Shown: positions 54,987 through 64,000 of the stretch, piece by piece
Numbering within the stretch: position 1 is the first letter of the stretch
Layout of the letters: the number at the start of each line of letters is the position of its first letter
Assembly: GCF_001679785.1 (NCBI RefSeq)
Contig: NZ_CP016286.1
Span: forward strand, 3,160,001-3,224,000
Reading direction: 5' to 3'
DNA length: 64,000 bases
Source of the DNA: Rhizobium leguminosarum
Lineage (GTDB): Bacteria > Pseudomonadota > Alphaproteobacteria > Rhizobiales > Rhizobiaceae
Made by a program: the position numbers and the translations under genes
The notes under the pieces: generated by a model
Seen by the model: the letters and a program-made list of their open reading frames with translations, nothing else
Told to the model about the DNA's origin: nothing
The model's database searches: none

Positions 54987-56582
54987 TCAGTCGATATTGA
55001 AGGTCAGCGGTTTTGCCTGGCGTACCGCCTGGTGGGCGGTCAACTCAGCAAGCACGGCGTCATCAACCTTGCCGTCGACATAGAGCAGTGCGATGGCGTC
55101 GCCGCCCTGCTTGTCACGGCCGAGCTGGAAGTTGGCGATGTTGACGCCGGCAGCACCAAGCGTCGTGCCGATGAAGCCGATCATGCCAGGGACGTCGGTA
55201 TTGGTGATGTAGATCATGTGCGAGCCGACATCGGCATCGAGGTTGATGCCCTTGATCTGGATGAAGCGCGGCTTGCCGTCCGAAAACACCGTGCCGGCGA
55301 CCGAGCGCGTCATGCTTTCCGTCGTCACCGTCAGCTTGATATAGCCGTCGAAGACGCCGGTTTTGTCGCGCTTGACCTCGGAGAGCACGATGCCCTTTTC
55401 CTTGATCATGATCGGCGCCGAAACCATGTTGACGTCGGCGACCTGCGGGCGGATGAGGCCGGCGAGCACAGCACTCGTCAGTGCCCGCGTGTTCATGTTG
55501 GCAGTGATGCCGTCATAGAGGATTTCAATTTCCTTGATCGGCTCTTCGGTGACCTGGCCGACAAAGGCGCCGAGAACATCGGCAAGGCGGATGAAAGGCT
55601 TCAGGATCGGCGCTTCCTCAGCCGTGATCGACGGCATGTTGATGGCGTTGGAGACGGCACCGTTGACGAGGTAATCCGCCATCTGTTCGGCCACCTGCAA
55701 AGCGACGTTTTCCTGCGCCTCGGTCGTCGAGGCACCGAGATGCGGCGTGCAGACGACGTTCGGCAGGCCGAAGAGCGGGCTTTCCTTGGCGGGCTCGACC
55801 TCGAACACGTCGAAGGCGGCACCGGCGACATGGCCCGACTTGATCGCCTCGGCAAGCGCGGCCTCATCGACGAGGCCGCCGCGGGCGCAGTTGATGATGC
55901 GCACGCCCGGCTTGGTCTTCGCCAGCGCTTCCTTGTTGAGGATGCCGCGTGTCTTGTCGGTCATCGGCACATGCAGCGTAATGAAGTCGGCGCGGGCGAA
56001 AAGCTCTTCCAGCTCGACCTTGGTGACGCCCATCTCTTCGGCACGCTCCTTGGAAAGGAACGGGTCGTAGGCGACGACGTGCATCTTTAGGCCGATAGCC
56101 CGGGCGCAGACGATCGAGCCGATATTGCCGGCACCGATGACGCCGAGCGTCTTGCCGGTAATCTCGACACCCATGAACTTCGACTTCTCCCACTTGCCGG
56201 CCTGCGTCGAGGTATCGGCGGCCGGAAGCTGGCGGGCGACGGCGAACATCAGCGCGATCGCATGTTCGGCCGTCGTGATCGAGTTACCGAAGGGCGTGTT
56301 CATGACGATGATGCCGCGGCGCGAGGCGGCCGGGATATCGACATTGTCGACGCCGATGCCGGCACGGCCGACGACCTTGAGGTTCGTCGCCCCCTCGATG
56401 ATCTTTTCAGTCACCTTGGTAGCGGAGCGGATGGCCAGGCCATCATACTTGCCGATGACTTCGAGCAGACGGTCTTTGTCCTTTCCGAGCTGCGGTTCGA
56501 AATCGACTTCGACGCCGCGGTCGCGAAAAATCTGGACGGCGGTTTCCGACAATTCGTCGGATACGAGAACGCGAGGTGCCAT
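54987..56582 (-). CDS. serA: D-3-phosphoglycerate dehydrogenase (long, ACT-domain form)
   Basis: It oxidises 3-phosphoglycerate to 3-phosphohydroxypyruvate, the first step of serine synthesis. The 531 residues are the long form: NAD(P) Rossmann domain with KTLGVIGAGNIGSIVCARA (about 140-158), catalytic Arg in CARGGLVDE, Glu in FEVEPAKESPLF, His in CTPHLGASTTEAQ, then an intervening domain and a C-terminal ACT domain with NTDVPGMIGFIGTTLGAAGVNIANF. ATG 56582 is preceded by AAGGAGG. serC lies upstream on the same strand with an 80-base gap, so serCA form an operon. Confidence 0.95.
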   Translation of the reverse strand: MAPRVLVSDELSETAVQIFRDRGVEVDFEPQLGKDKDRLLEVIGKYDGLAIRSATKVTEKIIEGATNLKVVGRAGIGVDNVDIPAASRRGIIVMNTPFGNSITTAEHAIALMFAVARQLPAADTSTQAGKWEKSKFMGVEITGKTLGVIGAGNIGSIVCARAIGLKMHVVAYDPFLSKERAEEMGVTKVELEELFARADFITLHVPMTDKTRGILNKEALAKTKPGVRIINCARGGLVDEAALAEAIKSGHVAGAAFDVFEVEPAKESPLFGLPNVVCTPHLGASTTEAQENVALQVAEQMADYLVNGAVSNAINMPSITAEEAPILKPFIRLADVLGAFVGQVTEEPIKEIEILYDGITANMNTRALTSAVLAGLIRPQVADVNMVSAPIMIKEKGIVLSEVKRDKTGVFDGYIKLTVTTESMTRSVAGTVFSDGKPRFIQIKGINLDADVGSHMIYITNTDVPGMIGFIGTTLGAAGVNIANFQLGRDKQGGDAIALLYVDGKVDDAVLAELTAHQAVRQAKPLTFNID

Positions 56583-56662
56583 GAGGGCCTCCTTCAAAAG
56601 TGTTCAGCGATGAATGAATCAGGAATAGGCTCCGCCCTATGGCGGAGCCGGATGCGATCACC

Positions 56663-57841
56663 TCAGGCGGCGGCCTGAGCGAGCTGCGCCTTCTGTGTTT
56701 CGAAGGCCCAGGAAAGCCACGGCATCAGCTTCTGCATGTCGGATGCCTCGATCGTGGCGCCAGCCCAGATGCGCAGCCCCGACGGCGCGTCGCGGTAGTG
56801 GCCGACGTCATAGGCGACACCTTCTTTTTCAAGGAGGCCGACCAAGCCCTTGGCGAAATTCGCCTGGCCGTCGTCATCAAGCGCTGCGATGTCCTTGTCG
56901 ACGATCTTCAGGCAGACGGAAGTGTTGGAGGCCGTTTCCGCCTTGACGGCGAGATTGGCGATCCAATCGTTTGCCGCGACGAAATCGTGAATGACCTTGG
57001 CATTGGCATCGGCACGCGCGATCAGCCCCTTGAGGCCGCCGAGGCCCTTCGCCCAGACAAGCGCATCGATATAGTCCTCGACGCAGAGCATCGACGGGGT
57101 GTTGATCGTCTCGCCCTGGAAGATGCCCTCCGTCAGCTTGCCGCCCGAGGTCATGCGGAAGATCTTCGGCAGCGGCCAGGCCGGCGTGTAGTTGACCAGA
57201 CGCTCGACGGCACGCGGCGAAAGAATGATGACGCCATGGGCGCCCTCGCCGCCCAGAACCTTCTGCCAGGAGAAGGTGACGACGTCGAGCTTGGCGAAAT
57301 CGAGTGCCTGCGCGAAAGCGGCCGAGGTGGCGTCGCAGATCGTCAGACCCTTGCGGTCGGCTGGGATGAAATCGGCGTTCGGCACGCGCACGCCGGAGGT
57401 GGTGCCGTTCCAGGTGAAGACGACGTCACGGTCGAAATCGACGGCGGAGAGATCGGGAAGCTCGCCGTAACCGGCTTCGAGCTTGCGCACATCCTTGAGC
57501 TTCAGCTGCTTGACGACATCGGTGACCCAGCCGGCGCCGAAGCTTTCCCAGGCGAGCATGTCAACGCCGCGTTCGCCGAGCAGCGACCAAAGCGCCATTT
57601 CGACGGCACCGGTATCGGACGCCGGAACGATGCCGATGCGGTAATCCGCCGGCACTTCGAGAATTTCACGGGTAAGGTCGATGGCCTGCTTGAGCTTGGC
57701 CTTGCCGACCTTCGCGCGGTGCGAACGGCCAAGGGCCGCGTCGGAAAGGGCTTCGAGCGACCAACCGGGGCGCTTCGAGCAAGGGCCAGAAGAAAAATGG
57801 GTATTGTGCGGACGGATGTCCGGCTTTGCGGTCTTCGCCAT
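56663..57841 (-). CDS. serC: Phosphoserine aminotransferase
   Basis: It transfers the amino group from glutamate to 3-phosphohydroxypyruvate. The 392 residues fit the alphaproteobacterial subgroup (Methanosarcina-like), which starts [17 protein letters not shown]. The PLP Lys is in [19 protein letters not shown] (about residue 198), [14 protein letters not shown] lies just before, and [10 protein letters not shown] is the phosphate-binding loop. It is translated first in the serC-serA operon. The leader has two hairpins that match a serC-type RNA motif. Confidence 0.95.
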   Translation of the reverse strand: MAKTAKPDIRPHNTHFSSGPCSKRPGWSLEALSDAALGRSHRAKVGKAKLKQAIDLTREILEVPADYRIGIVPASDTGAVEMALWSLLGERGVDMLAWESFGAGWVTDVVKQLKLKDVRKLEAGYGELPDLSAVDFDRDVVFTWNGTTSGVRVPNADFIPADRKGLTICDATSAAFAQALDFAKLDVVTFSWQKVLGGEGAHGVIILSPRAVERLVNYTPAWPLPKIFRMTSGGKLTEGIFQGETINTPSMLCVEDYIDALVWAKGLGGLKGLIARADANAKVIHDFVAANDWIANLAVKAETASNTSVCLKIVDKDIAALDDDGQANFAKGLVGLLEKEGVAYDVGHYRDAPSGLRIWAGATIEASDMQKLMPWLSWAFETQKAQLAQAAA

Positions 57842-57845
57842 GATG

Positions 57846-57905
57846 CTATCCTCTCAGATAGAAAGCCCTTCGTTGGGGAAGGGTGTCCCGCCGCCGTGTG
57901 TATGG
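57846..57905 (-). ncRNA. Probable serC leader RNA motif
   Basis: In the mRNA leader before serC, two short hairpins occur in a row: CCCTTC/GAAGGG (57866-57883) and CTATC/GATAG (57846-57861), the second containing the ribosome site GAGAGGA. Upstream is a GC-rich GGCGGCGGGACAC block. The arrangement and position agree with the serC motif described in alphaproteobacteria upstream of serC-serA. Whether a ligand binds is unknown; the second hairpin could hide the ribosome site. Limits are approximate and the assignment needs a covariance-model check. Confidence 0.55.
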
Positions 57906-57983
57906 ATCCGGCGCGTCATAGTCAAGATCGAAGTGTCGCGGGCGGAACATATTTTGACGCAGGGCGGTAGGGCCGCAATACGA

Positions 57984-58009
57984 AAAGCCGCCCGGTTGGG
58001 GGCGGCTTC
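57984..58009 (-). terminator. Rho-independent terminator after the outer-membrane protein gene
   Basis: In the minus direction, AGCCGCCCCC pairs with GGGCGGCT around AACC and is followed by TTTTCG, 20 bases after the stop codon. Confidence 0.75.
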
Positions 58010-58028
58010 TGGTGTAAGGCGATCGGAC

Positions 58029-58865
58029 TTACTTGTAGATCGGCTGCTGCAGCGGGATTTCCGGCGGCGGTTCGTAGCTCGCCTGGGCGCAGCCGCCGAA
58101 GAGATAGCGGGCGCCGACGCGGGCTTCGTGGGCGGTGAGACCTTTGTCGCGGCCCGGGCCGCCATTGTCGGCATAGCCGAACATGTTGCCGCCATCGATA
58201 TGCAGATAACGGTAACCGACATCGGCCTTGATGTTGCACGTCACGTCGATCGAAGCACCGGCCATCAGAGCATAGGTGAAGCGCCAGTTGCCCTTGCCGC
58301 CATGGGTAACCTGATCGTCGCAGAAGCTGCCGTCATCGGCGCAGGCGACGTTGCGCAGGTTCTTCCACTTCACGTAGGAACCACCGATACCGGCGCCGAC
58401 ATAAGGCGTGACGTAGCCATAGGTGCCGAGATCGACATAGGCGTTGGCAAGCAGCGTATAGGCTGTCAGCGAAGAGCGGTCGCTCGAAGTGCAGTCCACC
58501 AGCGGAAAGCCGCACTGCCCAACCGTCGAGCCCTTGAAATCCGCCTGGGTGAGATAGTCGAAGGTCAGATCGGTGCGCAGATAGCTGTTGATCTGATAAC
58601 CGACACCGCCGCCGATCGTCCATGCGTCATCGAGATCAGCGTCGTCGAAATCGACTTCCGTGGCGTTGCTGCCCTGAAAATAGCGGGCGCCGCGCAGATC
58701 GGTAAAGGCATAGCCGACATCGCCGCGCAGGTACCAGCCGGTCGCTTCGGTGACCGTTACCTCGGGCGGCTGCTCCGGGATAGGCTCGGCAGGAGCGAAG
58801 TCCGCGGAATAGGCATTTGTCGCGATCAACAATGCGGCGAAGATGCCGGACAAGCTTCTTTTCAT
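58029..58865 (-). CDS. Outer-membrane beta-barrel protein (Omp25/porin-like, opacity family)
   Basis: A 278-residue protein. A Sec signal peptide ends at about residue 20 (NAYSADF). After a proline-rich linker the mature part is a series of amphipathic strands (TGWYLRGDVGYAFTD, YVTPYVGAGIGGSYVKW, WRFTYALMAGASIDV, IKADVGYRYLHIDGGN, HEARVGARYLFGG), as expected of an eight-stranded OmpA-like barrel of the Omp25/RopB group. The Cys pair around residues 115-122 and another around 174-180 are unusual in such barrels and may form loop disulfides. The ATG at 58865 follows GGAGTGGGATCC. Confidence 0.85.
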   Translation of the reverse strand: MKRSLSGIFAALLIATNAYSADFAPAEPIPEQPPEVTVTEATGWYLRGDVGYAFTDLRGARYFQGSNATEVDFDDADLDDAWTIGGGVGYQINSYLRTDLTFDYLTQADFKGSTVGQCGFPLVDCTSSDRSSLTAYTLLANAYVDLGTYGYVTPYVGAGIGGSYVKWKNLRNVACADDGSFCDDQVTHGGKGNWRFTYALMAGASIDVTCNIKADVGYRYLHIDGGNMFGYADNGGPGRDKGLTAHEARVGARYLFGGCAQASYEPPPEIPLQQPIYK

Positions 58866-59158
58866 GGATCCCACTCCAAAATCTCGTTGCGTCGGCAGGC
58901 TCAATCGCCGCCAATCTGGTACGCTTCGTATGGATAATGAATTGGAAACGTTAAAAGCTGCTTAACTATAAATGGGAAGAAACGTTAAGAGAGAGATTGG
59001 CGGCAAATTCCTCGATATCGTGGAGTTAGGTTCAAGCTGGCAGCCGCCGGACTCACCGAAGACCGCCAGCTGCAACGATATGAAGTCCACACCGTCAAAT
59101 CGCAAAGTCGGTTTCCTTCGCCGTCAAGTCGGTCGACTCCACTCGGCGAATCCTGCCG

Positions 59159-59398
59159 TTACTTCCATTGCGTCGCATTTTCGGCGGCGCAGCCGTACGG
59201 GGGCAAGGAGCTGCCAAAGGTCGTTTTGAGCTTGGCACAGCCCCAGGCATTGATCGGGCCTGGCATGGCATTGTTGAGCGTGATGCCGATTTCATCGTAG
59301 GGGCTGTCGGTGTTGGTGATGTAGCGATACCAGCGGAAACCGGTAAAGACGACGAATGCGAGAGCGATCGTCAGCAGCAGGCGCACCAATTTTTTCAT
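59159..59398 (-). CDS. Hypothetical exported or membrane-anchored protein, 79 residues
   Basis: The ribosome site AAAGGAAAT precedes the ATG at 59398. A hydrophobic segment at residues 4-20 (LVRLLLTIALAFVVFTG) after two Lys is a signal anchor or uncleaved signal. The body is small and has two Cys (WGCAKLKTTFGSSLPPYGCA), possibly one disulfide. No family recognised. Two tandem palindromes lie 52-85 bases upstream. The body resembles small proteins of unknown function in other rhizobia as far as I can judge. Confidence 0.75.
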   Translation of the reverse strand: MKKLVRLLLTIALAFVVFTGFRWYRYITNTDSPYDEIGITLNNAMPGPINAWGCAKLKTTFGSSLPPYGCAAENATQWK

Positions 59399-59449
59399 GA
59401 TATTTCCTTTGAATGCAAACGCCGCCGTGTAGCATCCGCGTGTGGAGGT

Positions 59450-59483
59450 TGACAGCACTGTCACCAAGGTGACAGCTCTGTCA
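59450..59483. promoter_or_regulatory. Two tandem palindromes TGACAG-N2-CTGTCA
   Basis: TGACAGCACTGTCA at 59450-59463 and TGACAGCTCTGTCA at 59470-59483, with centres 20 bases apart, so two dimers would sit on the same face of the DNA. They lie 52-85 bases upstream of the 79-residue gene. Also, CTGTCACCAAGG is repeated directly (59458-59469 and 59478-59489). The regulator is unknown. Confidence 0.6.
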
Positions 59484-59671
59484 CCAAGGCATCGGCGAAT
59501 TTCCGTGGATGCCGTTTCGGTGCTCACTGCGCCCGGACATGCTGCAGCCGAGGCTTGCTCCCTACCGGAAGCAAAGCTGGCAAGTCACTGACATCTTATC
59601 TTCGGAAGGGCGGAAACGGTTCCGGCGGGAAGACGATCCGGCGTAGATCTTCGAAGGCGCGCCAATAGCGA

Positions 59672-59699
59672 AAAAGCCGGCGCTTGCGCACCGGCTTTT
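59672..59699 (-). terminator. Rho-independent terminator after glmM
   Basis: AAAAGCCGG pairs with CCGGCTTTT around a 10-base loop, with T-rich bases following in the minus direction, 20 bases beyond the glmM stop codon. Confidence 0.75.
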
Positions 59700-59719
59700 G
59701 ATATTCCGTCCCGAAAAAA

Positions 59720-61072
59720 TCAGGCGGCGGTCCGGACGTTCGAGATCGTGCCGATGAGTTCGTTGACGATGCGCTCGATCTGGGCGCGGTCGTCACCCTC
59801 GGCCATGACGCGGATCAGCGGCTCGGTGCCCGAGGGGCGGATGACGAGGCGGCCGTTCCTGGCAAGCTCGGCTTCGGCATCGGCGATCGCCTTCTGCACC
59901 TGGATATCCTCCAGTGGCTTACCGCCGCTGATGCGGACATTGCGCAGGAGCTGCGGCACCGGCTCGAAGCGGCGGCAGACCTCGCTGACAGTCCTTCCGG
60001 TACGCTTGACCGCGGCCAGGATCTGCAGCGCCGCGACGAGACCGTCGCCGGTCGTGCCGTAATCCGAAAGCACGATGTGGCCGGACTGCTCGCCGCCGAC
60101 ATTGTAATTGTGCTGGCGCATATGCTCAACGACATAGCGGTCACCAACCTTCGTCCGGGCAAGGCCGAGGCCCTTGTCCTCGAGGAAACGCTCGAGGCCG
60201 AGATTGGACATGACGGTCGCAACGATACCATTGCCGCGCAGCTGCTGGCTCTCGGCCCAGCTCTCGGCGATGACGGCCATCAGCTGGTCGCCGTCGACAA
60301 TCGAGCCGTTCTCGTCGACGATGATGACGCGGTCCGCATCGCCGTCGAGCGCGATGCCGATATCCGCGCGCACCTCGTCGACCTTTTTCTGCAGCGCGAC
60401 GGGGCTGGTGGAGCCGCAATTCAGATTGATGTTGGTGCCGTTCGGCTCGTTGCCGATAGTGACGACCTCGGCGCCGAGTTCCCAGAGCACCGCCGGTGCC
60501 ACCTTGTAGGCGGCTCCATTGGCACAATCGATCGCGATCCTCAGACCCTGCAGCGTCACGTCGCGCGGCAGCGTGCGCTTGGCATGTTCGATGTAGCGGT
60601 CGTGCACGCCGTCGACGCGCTTGGCGCGGCCGATATCGTCGGATTTGGCAAGCTGCGCATTCAGGTCCTTTTCGAGCAGATCCTCGATCTCGGCCTCGAT
60701 GTCGTCTGAAAGCTTGTAGCCATCGGGACCGAAGAGCTTGATACCGTTATCCTCGTAAGGATTGTGCGAAGCAGAGATCATCACGCCGAGATCGGCGCGC
60801 AGCGAGCGCGTCAGCATGGCGACAGCTGGTGTCGGGATCGGGCCGAGAATAAAGGCGTCGAGGCCCGCCGCCGTGAAGCCCGCGACCATGGCGTTCTCCA
60901 GCATATAGCCGGAAAGGCGCGTATCCTTACCGATGACAACCCGGTGGCGGTGATTGCCGCGGCGGAAGATCGTACCGGCGGCAATGCCGACCCGCATGGC
61001 GAGATCCGGCGTCATCGGGAAGACGTTGGATTGGCCGCGAATGCCGTCGGTACCGAAATAGCGTCTTTTCAT
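59720..61072 (-). CDS. glmM: Phosphoglucosamine mutase
   Basis: It converts glucosamine-6-phosphate to glucosamine-1-phosphate for peptidoglycan and lipopolysaccharide. The 450 residues have [14 protein letters not shown] at the N-terminus, the phosphoserine site [17 protein letters not shown] (about residue 102), the Mg2+ loop [14 protein letters not shown] (about 242), [21 protein letters not shown] and the phosphate-binding [15 protein letters not shown]. The ATG at 61072 gives the normal start [13 protein letters not shown]. The gene follows ftsH in the same direction, a conserved rhizobial order, with a terminator-like hairpin between. Confidence 0.96.
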   Translation of the reverse strand: MKRRYFGTDGIRGQSNVFPMTPDLAMRVGIAAGTIFRRGNHRHRVVIGKDTRLSGYMLENAMVAGFTAAGLDAFILGPIPTPAVAMLTRSLRADLGVMISASHNPYEDNGIKLFGPDGYKLSDDIEAEIEDLLEKDLNAQLAKSDDIGRAKRVDGVHDRYIEHAKRTLPRDVTLQGLRIAIDCANGAAYKVAPAVLWELGAEVVTIGNEPNGTNINLNCGSTSPVALQKKVDEVRADIGIALDGDADRVIIVDENGSIVDGDQLMAVIAESWAESQQLRGNGIVATVMSNLGLERFLEDKGLGLARTKVGDRYVVEHMRQHNYNVGGEQSGHIVLSDYGTTGDGLVAALQILAAVKRTGRTVSEVCRRFEPVPQLLRNVRISGGKPLEDIQVQKAIADAEAELARNGRLVIRPSGTEPLIRVMAEGDDRAQIERIVNELIGTISNVRTAA

Positions 61073-61258
61073 CTGCACTCCTGCGCTTTCCGCGCGCCAT
61101 TCAAGGCAGCGCATCGTTCCAAGCGAATCCGGCTTCAGTGGAATGTCGTCAATCCAGGAGCGTGATTCATGCTCGCCTCAATTCAGCGGAATGCCACAAA
61201 ATGCGGCGATCAGCACGTAAATTAGCAAGAAAAATGATTATATCCCGTTACCAATAGA

Positions 61259-61295
61259 AAAGGCCGGATCTCCCACTTCGGAAATCCGGCCTTGT
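61259..61295 (-). terminator. Rho-independent terminator after ftsH
   Basis: In the minus direction AAGGCCGGAT pairs with ATCCGGCCTT around a 14-base loop and is followed by TTCTATTGG. It lies 19 bases past the ftsH stop codon, so glmM must have its own promoter or rely on read-through. Confidence 0.75.
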
Positions 61296-61313
61296 TCAAG
61301 GTAGTGCCGCTGT

Positions 61314-63245
<1,932 letters not shown>

Positions 63246-63341
63246 TGAACTCCCCAGCATGGAACAGCCGCCTCATGGCGACCGTCTTATTCGTTTCTAA
63301 CATAGGGTTGCGCCGTGCGATTGCCAAGGCGATCCCCTAAG

Positions 63342-64000
63342 TCAGATGGTTTTTCCGTCAATACTTCTTAAAGGCAGCCTCGCATAGGGCGCCGTCGCGA
63401 AAACCGCCGAAAGCCTATTGGCAAAGATGAAGTCAAATCGTGTCAAAAAGCGGTCGAAGGGTGCGAAATAGGGTGTTTGTTCGACCATGCGGGCAGATTC
63501 CTCAGATAAAGGGGTCCCTTCGGCCGATAACGCCGGCGCCGAAGCGATAGCGCGCCTCCATGCGCCTTTGGGAAAGTCCCTGCCCAACCCTCCCTCATTC
63601 CTGTGCTCGTCACAGGAATCCAGCGCGCCCAACTCCTTGGGCGCGGGAGGCTCTTCACGCATTGTTGAGTCATTCGCCGCGCCGACGCGCGGTGGCTGGA
63701 TTCCTGTGACATCCCTCGGGTTGGACCCGAGGGCGGGAATGAGGGAGTGTCCGGCCTGGGCTTCCACCCCTATAGTCGTTCCAGACCTATTTACGGCCCC
63801 GAACCTTCCATCCCAAACCCCAGCCTCTCCCGGCCGCAGAACCAGGGGCAATATCCCCCGGCTCTCGCGCGCCAGATAAAGCCCGTCGCGCCTGAGATCA
63901 AACACCACCCTGCCGGCGGCCATTCGTCCAAGCCCGCTGCCGGTGGCAAATGTGAGAACCCGCTCCATCTGCGCCCTGCCCGGCACAAACGGCTGCCCAC
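63342..64000 (-). CDS. tilS: tRNA(Ile)-lysidine synthetase, C-terminal part, with an in-frame repeat insertion (runs off the right edge)
   Basis: The minus-strand frame enters from beyond position 64000 and ends at 63342. Its start, GQPFVPGRAQMERVLTFATGSGLGRMAAGRVVFDLRRDGLYLARESRGILPLVL, and end, FDRFLTRFDFIFANRLSAVFATAPYARLPL, look like the C-terminal domains of rhizobial TilS, the enzyme that puts lysine on C34 of tRNA-Ile(CAU); the PP-loop domain lies outside the window. Its place before ftsH-glmM is the conserved order. About 53 residues in the middle (from HSLIPALGSNPRDVTG to DEHRNEGG) are encoded by a palindromic repeat and are probably absent from other TilS proteins. Frame and stop are preserved. 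Confidence 0.75.
   Translation of the reverse strand, partial: GQPFVPGRAQMERVLTFATGSGLGRMAAGRVVFDLRRDGLYLARESRGILPLVLRPGEAGVWDGRFGAVNRSGTTIGVEAQAGHSLIPALGSNPRDVTGIQPPRVGAANDSTMREEPPAPKELGALDSCDEHRNEGGLGRDFPKGAWRRAIASAPALSAEGTPLSEESARMVEQTPYFAPFDRFLTRFDFIFANRLSAVFATAPYARLPLRSIDGKTI
63590..63747. repeat. 158-bp nested inverted-repeat element inside tilS
   Basis: Outer arms CTCCCTCATTCC (63590-63601) and GGAATGAGGGAG (63736-63747) are perfect, as are inner arms GTCACAGGAATCCAGC (63609-63624) and GCTGGATTCCTGTGAC (63695-63710). Two more hairpins lie inside: GCGCCCAA/TTGGGCGC (63625-63644) and CCCTCGGG/CCCGAGGG (63713-63733). The RNA would fold into one long branched hairpin. Its look resembles the small palindromic elements scattered in rhizobial intergenic DNA, but here it lies in a coding sequence. 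Confidence 0.85.

Noticed and set aside
59450..59489. PHO box reading of the CTGTCA repeats
   Set aside because: PHO box half-sites are 11 bases apart; these are 20 apart and better described as two palindromes.
59450..59489. Short CRISPR-like array
   Set aside because: Only two 12-bp repeats, no spacers of uniform length beyond 8 bases and no cas genes. No CRISPR array was seen in the window.
59596..59796. 66-codon minus-strand frame over the glmM terminator
   Set aside because: It starts inside glmM in another frame and runs through the terminator hairpin; basic low-complexity product.

Overview
The window reads as a piece of the main chromosome of a Rhizobium-group alphaproteobacterium (R. 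leguminosarum/R. etli type). The reasons are high-GC coding sequence, manganese-responsive MUR boxes in front of sitABCD, rhizobial intergenic palindromic repeats, a pobR-pobA aromatic locus, cbtAB under a cobalamin riboswitch, and the gene order tilS-ftsH-glmM.

Layout, left part. Positions 1-3061 hold the end of an RsuA-type pseudouridine synthase, a phosphoribosyltransferase and an SLC13-type permease with RCK_C domains. Next come purC and a TetR regulator followed by a complete RND efflux set (adaptor, pump, NodT-family outer-membrane factor; 4.3-11.0 kb). A LacI-type regulator with a 32-bp palindrome just in front of its own start codon heads a purine-salvage cluster (nucleoside hydrolase, adenine deaminase; 11.2-15.05 kb). 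sitABCD (15.35-18.9 kb) has two clear MUR boxes. On the minus strand, 18.9-26.7 kb, lies a DctB/DctD-like two-component pair, a tripartite tricarboxylate transporter (tctCBA) and an M20 amidohydrolase.

Middle part. A YedY/SorA-like molybdopterin enzyme is followed on the minus strand by cbtB-cbtA plus a predicted exported protein, all behind a cobalamin riboswitch; a histidine-phosphatase-like protein is read divergently. A GGDEF-EAL protein, a decayed PiT phosphate transporter, ackA-xfp (phosphoketolase pathway), and pobR/pobA with a complete branched-chain-type ABC transporter follow (30-43.3 kb).

Right part. From 43.4 to 50.45 kb the sequence looks accessory: lower GC, long gaps, small ORFs, an orphan VCBS-domain protein, and a 1638-bp IS1380-family element with a CTAG target duplication. 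Removing the IS and one CTAG restores one open frame of about 805 codons that joins a DUF4238-like N-terminal part to a protein with a SEC-C zinc motif; this interrupted gene is the most unusual coding feature here. The region stops at a tRNA-Met(CAT) gene. Core genes resume with mnmA, a PAS-GGDEF-EAL protein, serA, serC (with a probable serC-type leader RNA), an outer-membrane beta-barrel protein, glmM, ftsH and the C-terminal part of tilS. The tilS reading frame contains a 158-bp nested inverted-repeat element that appears to be translated as about 53 extra residues.
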